Source: Croceibacterium selenioxidans
GTDB lineage: Bacteria > Pseudomonadota > Alphaproteobacteria > Sphingomonadales > Sphingomonadaceae
Direction of reading: 5' to 3'
NCBI RefSeq assembly: GCF_018599195.1
Contig: NZ_JAHFVK010000003.1
Span: 1-64,000 of the forward strand
Length of the DNA stretch: 64,000 bases
Below are positions 55,965-64,000 of this stretch, in pieces. The notes below the pieces were generated by a model. That model was not told the DNA's origin. It saw nothing but the letters and a program-made list of their open reading frames with translations, and made no database searches. The position numbers and the translations under genes are program-made. The stretch's first letter is position 1. Each line of letters begins with the position of its first letter.

Positions 55965-56914
55965 GTCTTCCAAAACTTCACGTCGCCGTCCTCATGGGCG
56001 GCTGGGCGAGCGAGCGTCCGGTGTCGCTGATGAGCGGCGAGGGTGTCGCAAAGGCTCTGGAATCGCGCGGGCATCGCGTGACGCGGATCGACATGGACCG
56101 TCAGGTCGCCGCGCGCTTGGCCGAAGCGGCTCCCGATGTGGTGTTCAACGCGCTGCACGGCGTGCCCGGCGAAGATGGCACGGTGCAGGGCATGATGGAT
56201 CTGATGGGCATTCCCTATACCCACTCGGGCCTCGCGACCTCGGTCATCGCGATCGACAAGGAACTGACGAAACACGCACTGGTACCTCACGGGGTTCCGA
56301 TGCCGGGAGGGCGCATCGTCAAGTCGGAGGAGCTTTTCCAAGCCGATCCCCTGGCACGCCCCTACGTGCTCAAGCCCGTCAACGAAGGCTCTTCGGTCGG
56401 CGTAGCTATTGTTACCGACCAAAGTAACTACGGCAACCCGATCCGGCGCGACGCCAGGGGACCGTGGCAGGAATTCGAGCAACTGCTGGCCGAACCCTAT
56501 ATTCGGGGGCGCGAACTCACCACCGCGGTGCTCGGGGATCGGGCGCTGCTGGTGACCGAGCTGGTCCCGAAGTCCGGCTTCTACGACTTCGACGCCAAGT
56601 ACACCGACGGGATGACCGAACACGTCTGTCCGGCGCAGATTCCGCCGGAGATTGAAAAGCTGTGCCTCGAATACGCCTTGCAAGCTCACCGCTTGCTCGG
56701 CTGCCGAGGCACCAGCCGGTCGGACTTCCGCTGGGATGACGAGCAGGGCGAGGAAGGCCTGTTCCTGCTCGAAACCAACACCCAGCCCGGGATGACACCG
56801 CTCAGCCTGGTGCCCGAACAGGCGCGCCACTGCGGAATCGATTATGCCGAGTTGGTCGAGATCGTGATCGAAGACGCGCTGGTGCACTTCGGCAAGCTGG
56901 AGAGGCCGGCCTGA
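55958..56914 (+). CDS. ddl: D-alanine-D-alanine ligase
   Basis: This 318-aa ATP-grasp enzyme makes the D-Ala-D-Ala dipeptide used by MurF. VLMGGWASERPVSLMSG, FNALHGVPGEDGTVQGMMD, KPVNEGSSVGV and LLETNTQPGMTPLSLVPEQA mark the substrate and metal sites. The start is GTG 55958, overlapping the murB end by seven bases. Its stop shares a base with the ftsQ start (TGATG). Confidence 0.95.
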   Translation: MVSLPKLHVAVLMGGWASERPVSLMSGEGVAKALESRGHRVTRIDMDRQVAARLAEAAPDVVFNALHGVPGEDGTVQGMMDLMGIPYTHSGLATSVIAIDKELTKHALVPHGVPMPGGRIVKSEELFQADPLARPYVLKPVNEGSSVGVAIVTDQSNYGNPIRRDARGPWQEFEQLLAEPYIRGRELTTAVLGDRALLVTELVPKSGFYDFDAKYTDGMTEHVCPAQIPPEIEKLCLEYALQAHRLLGCRGTSRSDFRWDDEQGEEGLFLLETNTQPGMTPLSLVPEQARHCGIDYAELVEIVIEDALVHFGKLERPA

Positions 56915-57819
56915 TGGCGCAGACCATTCGTCGCAACGCCAAGCCCGTGCGTCGGCAGGCGCGTGCGCAGGCGTCGAAGACCAAAGTCCGCAAGGCCAGG
57001 CAGAAGACCAACTCGCTGGTCGACGCGCTCATGCGCATCTTGCCGTTTACCGAGGAGCAGCTGCACAAGATATTCCTTGTCCTGATCCTCGCGGCCGCTG
57101 CGGCAATCGCCTGGATTGTCGCCAGTACCGCCGGGCTGACGGCGCTTGCCGGTCAGCAGATGGCCTTCGCCGCGGCCGACGCCGGTTACGAGGTCAATCG
57201 CGTGGAAGTGCGCGGAGTCGAGCGGATGAACGAACTCAAGGTCTACGAGCGGGTGCTGGGCGAGAAGGACCGGGCCATGCCGCTGGTTGATCTACACGCG
57301 CTCCGCAGCTCGCTGATCGAACTGCCGTGGGTTAAGGATGCGCGGGTCTCGCGCCAACTTCCGGACAAGATCGTGGTCGATATCGTCGAGCGCCAGCCCC
57401 ACGCCGTGCTCAAGAAGCCGGACCGGCTGGTGCTGATCGATCCGCAGGGCCACGAACTGGAACCGATCTCGCGCACGGCTGCCAAGGGCATGCTCGAGAT
57501 TTCCGGTCCTGGTGCGCAAGCCCGGGTGGAAGAGCTGAGCGCCTTGCTCGATGCCGCGCCTGCGCTTCGCCCGCAAGTGGCGGGCGCGGAATGGGTCGGC
57601 AACAGGCGCTGGAACTTGACTTTCAAGACGGGTCAGGTGCTGGCCCTACCGCAGGGCGAGGATGAATCCGCCGGCGCGCTTATGAGTTTCGCCAGATTGG
57701 ACGGAGTGAACCGGCTGCTTGGGGGTAAGGTGGCCGCGTTCGATATGCGCAATCCGGAACGCATCTACATGCGGGTGCCGGGTCGCGCGAAAGAGGCATC
57801 AAACACCGGGGGAACTTAA
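56914..57819 (+). CDS. ftsQ: Cell division protein FtsQ
   Basis: This 301-aa bitopic protein has a basic cytoplasmic N-terminus of about 48 residues, a membrane helix (KIFLVLILAAAAAIAWIVAS), a POTRA domain (VNRVEVRGVERMNELKVYERVL) and the FtsQ beta domain (LPWVKDARVSRQLPDKIVVDIVERQPHAVL). It bridges the Z ring to FtsWI. It sits between ddl and ftsA with one-base overlaps. Confidence 0.95.
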   Translation: MAQTIRRNAKPVRRQARAQASKTKVRKARQKTNSLVDALMRILPFTEEQLHKIFLVLILAAAAAIAWIVASTAGLTALAGQQMAFAAADAGYEVNRVEVRGVERMNELKVYERVLGEKDRAMPLVDLHALRSSLIELPWVKDARVSRQLPDKIVVDIVERQPHAVLKKPDRLVLIDPQGHELEPISRTAAKGMLEISGPGAQARVEELSALLDAAPALRPQVAGAEWVGNRRWNLTFKTGQVLALPQGEDESAGALMSFARLDGVNRLLGGKVAAFDMRNPERIYMRVPGRAKEASNTGGT

Positions 57820-59114
57820 TGGCCAGCCAACCTAGAAACAGCCCGCGCATCGCGCGCGTGTTTGGCGCGGTCAACATTGGATCGTTTCGAATTTCGGCCA
57901 TGATCGCCGGTCTCACCGAGAGCGGCGAAATGGTCGTGCTCGGCAGCGGCCATCGCGCTTCCGAGGGCATTCGGCGTGGGTATGTCACGGACATGGCCGC
58001 GGCGACCTATGCGGTTCGCGACGCGCTCGAGCGGGCGGAAAAGCACGCGGGGACGAGCGTCGCCAGCGTCTGGATCGGATGTACCGGCGCGGGCCTCGCG
58101 AGCCAGATCACGCCGGTCGACATCGACATAGGCGGCCGCCGCATCGAAGAGGAAGACATAGAACATCTGCTGGTCTCGGCGCGCAGCAGCATCGAGCCTG
58201 ACGGTCGCATGGTGCTCCACGCGCAACCGGCGTGCTACTTCCTCGATGGGGCCGAGGGGATCGCCAATCCGAAAGGCCTCCACGCGGAGCGGCTGCGCGT
58301 CGATATTCATGTCATGCTCGCCGAGGGCGCTGCGATGCGCAACCTGACTGAAGCGGTGCAGAACGCCCACCTCGAAGTCGAAGGGATCGTCGCCTCGCCG
58401 CTTGCGACTGGTTATGCCTGCCTGACTGCGGAAGAGCGGGATCTTGGCGTGGCCATGGTCGAGTTCGGTGCGCAGGTAACCAACGTATCAGTTTACATGG
58501 CGGGGATGCTCGTCGGACTGACGACGATCCCCAGCGGGTCTGCCGACATCACCGATGCGATCGCCAGCGCGCTCGGCATTCGCCGTTTTCAGGCCGAACG
58601 GCTCAAGTGCGTTTACGGTTCGGCCATCGCGAGCCCCGCCGATCACCGCGAGATGATCCCCGTCAACGGTCCTGGCGACGATCGCGCTGGACCCGTCGCG
58701 AGAGGGGCAGACGAGAACAACCGCATACCGCGGTCGGAGCTCATCGGCGTGATCACCGGTGAGCTCGACCGCCTGGTAAGCGACATCGGCCGCGCGCTGG
58801 AGGCCATGGGGTATTCGGGCCGCCACGGCCGTCAGGTCGTGTTCACAGGTGGCGGGGCAGAACTCGCCGGCCTTGCCGACTACGCCCAGTCCGCGCTTGG
58901 ACGGCCTGTCAGGATCGGCAGGCCGCCCCAAATGAAGGCTCTACCGGAGGCGCACGCAGTGCCTGGATTTGCGACGTTGGCCGGATTGGTACTCTATGCG
59001 GCGGAGGACCCGATCGATATTCGATCGGTCGGTTCGCGCTTCCAGACCAGCCATCGTGCGTCGGGTTTTGCTCAGGTGCAGCGTGTCTGGCGAGCGATGA
59101 GAGAGTACTTTTAA
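57819..59114 (+). CDS. ftsA: Cell division protein FtsA
   Basis: This 431-aa actin-like ATPase tethers FtsZ to the membrane. It has GAVNIGSFRISAMIAGL as first phosphate loop, ASPLATGYACLTAEERDLGVAMVEFGA, TGGGAELAGL for adenosine binding and a C-terminal amphipathic helix rich in basic and aromatic residues (RVWRAMREYF). It starts at the ATG in TAATG after ftsQ. Confidence 0.95.
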   Translation: MASQPRNSPRIARVFGAVNIGSFRISAMIAGLTESGEMVVLGSGHRASEGIRRGYVTDMAAATYAVRDALERAEKHAGTSVASVWIGCTGAGLASQITPVDIDIGGRRIEEEDIEHLLVSARSSIEPDGRMVLHAQPACYFLDGAEGIANPKGLHAERLRVDIHVMLAEGAAMRNLTEAVQNAHLEVEGIVASPLATGYACLTAEERDLGVAMVEFGAQVTNVSVYMAGMLVGLTTIPSGSADITDAIASALGIRRFQAERLKCVYGSAIASPADHREMIPVNGPGDDRAGPVARGADENNRIPRSELIGVITGELDRLVSDIGRALEAMGYSGRHGRQVVFTGGGAELAGLADYAQSALGRPVRIGRPPQMKALPEAHAVPGFATLAGLVLYAAEDPIDIRSVGSRFQTSHRASGFAQVQRVWRAMREYF

Positions 59115-59235
59115 CGGTTTGCTAGGGTTTTCGCGGGGCTGTGGATAGTTCCATATACCTTTTGCACCGCCGAATCGCTTTGTGGCACAAGCGTGCCACG
59201 GGATTGTATCAACGCCTCCCCAAGGAGAGCAGGGA
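59115..59235 (+). promoter_or_regulatory. ftsA-ftsZ spacer with hairpin and GANTC site
   Basis: This is the only long spacer inside the cluster. It holds a perfect hairpin GTGGCAC-AAGC-GTGCCAC (59182-59199), a GAATC (59172-59176) that fits the GANTC methylation site of CcrM-type enzymes, and TTAA at 59111 with an imperfect second half of a CtrA-like site. A separate ftsZ promoter is likely here. AGGAGAGCAGGGA precedes the ftsZ start. Confidence 0.5.
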
Positions 59236-60891
<1,656 letters not shown>

Positions 60892-60942
60892 GACGGTCGC
60901 CATTCTCGCCAGGTTCAGCCGCGCCTGTTTAGCAGGCCCGGC

Positions 60943-62517
60943 ATGACCCGCATTGTCGGTCATAAACAACGCCGCAGGCCGGGTGCATTGGCGCTCATGG
61001 CCTCGGCGGCAGGCGTGCTGCTGTCTGTCGCGGTTTCGCCCGCAGCGCAGGCTCAGCCCGTGGTCCAGCCGCTACCGGATCCCGCGACTTATCGGCTGAA
61101 CGAGGCGCTGCGTCAGCTTGCCCAGGATCCGCGCTCGATCAATGCGCTGGTCGATGCCGGGCAGGCGTCGATTGCGCTCGAGGATCCTGAATCCGCGCTC
61201 GGTTTTTTCCGCCGGGCGGAAGCCGTCAATCCGAACGATGGGAGAGTGAAGGCCGGCCTGGCGGCGGTTATGGTCCGCCAGGGACAGCCGCTGGAGGCCT
61301 TGCGCCTCTATGACGAGGCGGAGAAGGCGGGCGAGGCGATGTTGCTTCATGCCCCGGATCGGGGCCTCGCCTTCGACCTGATCGGCGACAATGTCCGGGC
61401 GCAGAAGGAATATTCGGCTTCGCTGAACTTCGCGCCCGACCCCAGGGTCGTCCAGCGCCTCGCGCTCAGCCAGGCGATCGCCGGAAATCAGGCGGCTGCA
61501 GAAGCGACATTGCTGCCGCTTCTGCAGAAGAGCGATCTCTCGGCCTACAGAACGCGCGCCTTCTCGCTGGCGATTCTTGGCAAGTCGGACGAAGCCGTCA
61601 CCATTGCCGAGACCATGCTGCCAGAGCGTCTGTCGAGCAGATTGGCGCCCTATCTGCGCTATATGCCGCGCCTGACGCGTGCGCAGCAAGCGGCGGCAGC
61701 GAACCTCGGTACGTTTCCGCCGGCGGCGCAGATCGGTCGCGACGACCCTGCGGTAGTGGCTTACGCGGCCCAGCTTGGAGTTCTGCCATCGGTTCCAGCT
61801 TCGGCTCCCTCGGGGGGTTCGGCCGACTCGCGGCTCGTTCCGGCGGGCGAACCGCTGGGCCGGCGCGACAACACGAGCCGAATTCCACGGCGCGAGGAAG
61901 TCCCGGCACCGCAACCAGCCGCACCGCCGACCCCGGCGCCAACGCCTCCGCGTCCGGCGGTGCAAGCCCCTCAGGTCGCTCAGGTGCCGCAGCCGCAGCC
62001 GATCGAGCCGCCTCGACCGGCGCCGGTGGTCGTCTCTGCATTGCCTCAAACTCCGGCTCCGCCGCCCGCGCCAGTGCCCGAAGAGCCACCTCCACCTCCC
62101 ACCCAGGACCTAGTGGAAGCGTTCTCCGATTTGGCGGCTCCTGCTACGCGCGTCATTCCCGCGGACGGAGCGGTGGACATGTCCAAATTTGAACCCCGGC
62201 GCGATCCGCCGCCACGGCCGGCGGTGGTTGCGCCGCCGAAACCGGTCATTCCGAGCCGTCACTGGGTGCAGATCGCCACGGGCCGCGATACCGACGCGCT
62301 GGCTTTCGACTGGCGCCGACTCAAGCGCTCTGCGGGGGGGCTGCTGGACAAGTCCAAGCCCCAGATTGCCGACTGGGGGCAGACTAACCGCCTGCTGGTC
62401 GGGCCGTTCCCCAGCGCCAAGGAGGCCAACGAGTTCGTTGCGGACCTGAAGAAGAAGAACTTGGATTCCTTCCGCTTCACCAGCGCTCAGGGGGAAGAGG
62501 TGAAGCCCCTCGACTGA
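60943..62517 (+). CDS. TPR and SPOR domain exported protein
   Basis: This 524-aa protein has a signal peptide ending in AQA before QPV, a TPR region over about residues 45-215 (ALVDAGQASIALEDPESALGFFRRAEAVNPND), a Pro-rich linker of about 150 residues and a C-terminal SPOR domain (HWVQIATGRDTDALAFDWRRLK...RLLVGPFPSAKEANEFVADLKKKNLDSF). SPOR domains bind denuded septal peptidoglycan, so this is a likely divisome-associated protein. It follows ftsZ by 51 bases. Confidence 0.88.
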   Translation: MTRIVGHKQRRRPGALALMASAAGVLLSVAVSPAAQAQPVVQPLPDPATYRLNEALRQLAQDPRSINALVDAGQASIALEDPESALGFFRRAEAVNPNDGRVKAGLAAVMVRQGQPLEALRLYDEAEKAGEAMLLHAPDRGLAFDLIGDNVRAQKEYSASLNFAPDPRVVQRLALSQAIAGNQAAAEATLLPLLQKSDLSAYRTRAFSLAILGKSDEAVTIAETMLPERLSSRLAPYLRYMPRLTRAQQAAAANLGTFPPAAQIGRDDPAVVAYAAQLGVLPSVPASAPSGGSADSRLVPAGEPLGRRDNTSRIPRREEVPAPQPAAPPTPAPTPPRPAVQAPQVAQVPQPQPIEPPRPAPVVVSALPQTPAPPPAPVPEEPPPPPTQDLVEAFSDLAAPATRVIPADGAVDMSKFEPRRDPPPRPAVVAPPKPVIPSRHWVQIATGRDTDALAFDWRRLKRSAGGLLDKSKPQIADWGQTNRLLVGPFPSAKEANEFVADLKKKNLDSFRFTSAQGEEVKPLD

Positions 62518-62558
62518 ATCTGACGGACGATCTCGCGGCCCTCGGTGAATTCGTCTTT

Positions 62559-62586
62559 TTGCACATCTTGCCAACAGGGTTATAGA
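62559..62586 (+). promoter_or_regulatory. Possible sigma-70-type promoter for the YbjN-like gene
   Basis: TTGCAC (62559-62564) and TATAGA (62581-62586) are separated by 16 bases, close to the sigma-70 consensus, and lie 90 bases before the likely start of the YbjN-family gene. Confidence 0.4.
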
Positions 62587-62675
62587 GTTTTGCCCAGCGG
62601 CGACATTTACCTCAATTGCCTAGCGAACCCCTTACATTGCATGTGCTTGGGTGTCTTGCTGGGATGGGAAAGTTA

Positions 62676-63185
62676 ATGATGAACACCGGGCGTGAGCCGA
62701 TCGAAGAAGCCGACGACGCGGCGCCGGTCGAGATGCTTGCGCAATTGTTCGAAGCCCATGGCTGGCCTTGCGAATTCGTCAACGAGGACGAATTGAGCGG
62801 GGAAATCCAGGGCAGCTGGGCCACTTATCAGATGCGCTGCATCTGGCGGGCGGAAGACAACGTCCTGCAGTTGCTCTGCCTCCCGGAGATTCGGGTGCCC
62901 GACGCCAAGCGCAAGCCGGCGTACGAGTTGCTCGCTCTGGTCAATGAGCAGCTCTGGCTCGGCCATTTCGATATCTGGTCGAACGGTGGCGTGCTGCTCT
63001 ATCGTCACGGGCTGATGCTTGGACCTGATGGGATGTTGAGCTTGTCGATGGCGCAGGTCGCCGTCGAAAGCGCAGTCTCGGAATGCGATCGGTTCTATCC
63101 CGCATTCCAGTTCGTGCTCTGGGGCGACAAGCGGCCGAAGGACGCGCTCGAAGCCGCAATGGTCGACGCGGCGGGAGAGGCCTGA
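62676..63185 (+). CDS. YbjN domain-containing protein
   Basis: This 169-aa soluble protein has the YbjN/type III chaperone-like fold pattern: MLAQLFEAHGWPCEFVNEDELSGEI at the N-terminus, CIWRAEDNVLQLLCLPE, and VNEQLWLGHFDIWSNGGVLLYRHGL. YbjN proteins are linked to stress and motility in E. coli, without a defined activity. I choose ATG 62676 with GGGAAAG upstream; 62664 or 62616 are also possible. Confidence 0.85.
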   Translation: MMNTGREPIEEADDAAPVEMLAQLFEAHGWPCEFVNEDELSGEIQGSWATYQMRCIWRAEDNVLQLLCLPEIRVPDAKRKPAYELLALVNEQLWLGHFDIWSNGGVLLYRHGLMLGPDGMLSLSMAQVAVESAVSECDRFYPAFQFVLWGDKRPKDALEAAMVDAAGEA

Positions 63186-63192
63186 GGCTGGT

Positions 63193-63208
63193 CTCCCGCT
63201 TGCGGGAG
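63193..63208. terminator. GC-rich hairpin after the YbjN-like gene
   Basis: CTCCCGC-TT-GCGGGAG forms a perfect 7-bp stem seven bases after the stop. No T run follows. The rest of the 108-bp spacer is rich in CTCCC/GGGAG and may be another palindromic intergenic repeat. Confidence 0.4.
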
Positions 63209-63293
63209 GGTCCTGAGGAGGGCATGGGAGCTCCGATGTGGGAGGACATCCTCCCCACCCCTCCCGCGAGCGGACGGGGAGTAGGAGCGCTCA

Positions 63294-64000
63294 GTGGCCG
63301 ATTTCAATTCCATCCTTCTCGTCGGGTGCGGCAATATGGCCGGGTCGATGCTTCGCGGCTGGCTCGCAGCAGGCCTGGCGCCGGAGCGGTTCTCGGTTGC
63401 GGACCCGGCAGTGCGGGATCTGCCGGATGGGGTGCACAGGCTCGACGCCGTTCCAGAAAGCGGTGAATTCGATGTCATCCTGCTCGGCATTAAGCCTCAG
63501 GTTCTGGCCCAGGTCGGTCCATCCGTCGAACCGCTGGTGGGGCGCGATACCACGCTGTTCTCGATCCTCGCCGGGGTTGAACTCGCCGTGTTGCAGGAGC
63601 AGTTCCCTCGGGCAGGCGGTGTCGTTCGCCTGATGCCGAACCTGGCGGCCGCCCTTGGAAAGTCACCGATCGCCATGGCGGAAGCAGGTCTGGACGATGC
63701 GTCACGGAACGAAGCTTTCGCCTTGCTCAAGCCTCTCGGAACGCCTGAATGGGTCGCCGAGGACGAATTCGACCTCGTCACCGCACTGGCCGGCTCGGGA
63801 CCCGCATTCGTCTATCGGTTCATCGATTCCTTGTCCGTGGCAGCGGCTGAGCTCGGATTGCCTGCGGACAAAGCGCGGCGGCTGGCGCTGGCGATGGTCG
63901 ACGGCGCGGCGGCCCTGGCCGCGGCTTCAGAGCACGACCCGGCAGAGCTTGCGCGTCGTGTCGCGAGCCCGGGCGGGGTCACTCAGGCGGGCCTCGACGC
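63294..64000 (+). CDS. proC: Pyrroline-5-carboxylate reductase (cut by window end)
   Basis: The frame starts at GTG 63294 (MADFNSILLVGCGNMAGSML), with TAGGAG at 63282-63287, and stays open to the end of the window. The dinucleotide-binding LLVGCGNMAGSM, LGIKPQVL, VRLMPNLAAALGKSPIAM, ALAGSGPAFVY and the C-terminal signature start RRVASPGGVTQAGLD identify ProC, which reduces pyrroline-5-carboxylate to proline. About 35 C-terminal residues are missing from the window. Confidence 0.93.
   Translation, partial: MADFNSILLVGCGNMAGSMLRGWLAAGLAPERFSVADPAVRDLPDGVHRLDAVPESGEFDVILLGIKPQVLAQVGPSVEPLVGRDTTLFSILAGVELAVLQEQFPRAGGVVRLMPNLAAALGKSPIAMAEAGLDDASRNEAFALLKPLGTPEWVAEDEFDLVTALAGSGPAFVYRFIDSLSVAAAELGLPADKARRLALAMVDGAAALAAASEHDPAELARRVASPGGVTQAGLD

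Noticed and set aside
55577-56887. 436-codon minus-strand frame over murB and ddl
   Set aside because: It is antisense to two genes with complete catalytic motifs and has no recognisable domain.
59111-59125. CtrA binding site before ftsZ
   Set aside because: TTAA is followed after seven bases by CTAG, not TTAA, so only half of the consensus is present.

Overview
The window is a piece of a GC-rich alphaproteobacterial chromosome, most likely Sphingomonadales (Sphingomonadaceae or Erythrobacteraceae type). This rests on protein style, on the division/cell-wall gene order followed by a TPR-SPOR protein instead of lpxC, and on paired GTTCGTGGTGAGC/TCCTTCGAC intergenic palindromes of a kind I associate with sphingomonads. 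No database search was run.

Positions 1-7351 hold an accessory rhs locus on the minus strand, next to a tRNA-Ser(GGA) gene. A full-length Rhs/YD-repeat protein (1533 aa, Sec-type signal peptide, no visible PAAR domain) is coupled by a GTGA overlap to a small exported protein upstream. It ends in a variable C-terminal tip followed at once by a probable immunity gene. Downstream lie displaced cassettes: a 916-bp near-identical copy of the 3' rhs core carrying a different, HNH-like tip and its own overlapping immunity candidate, then the start of a third core copy that runs off the window.

Positions 7.9-41.8 kb hold mostly short operons and single genes: a zincin-like protein, a periplasmic cyclophilin, the Rel (p)ppGpp enzyme, an Xre regulator with a membrane protein and an aminotransferase, an M1 peptidase, hemF, an orphan PdeM nuclease, infC (apparently starting at AUA), a DASS transporter, a Cys/Met-metabolism PLP enzyme, OpgC, a TPR-sulfotransferase, ccmAB, a pterin dehydratase, an L,D-transpeptidase, a LuxR-type response regulator, an S9 peptidase, an AlkA-like glycosylase, a ferredoxin and a cysteine synthase. 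Several exported proteins of unknown function are also here, two of them paralogues of each other.

Positions 41.8-60.9 kb are a complete, tightly overlapping dcw cluster: mraZ-rsmH-ftsL-ftsI-murE-murF-mraY-murD-ftsW-murG-murC-murB-ddl-ftsQ-ftsA-ftsZ. It makes and flips the lipid-linked peptidoglycan precursor and builds the division ring. Upstream of mraZ is a striking array of five CCC triplets at exact 10-bp spacing, the expected layout of a MraZ operator. A TPR-SPOR protein, a YbjN-family protein and a proC gene cut by the window end follow.
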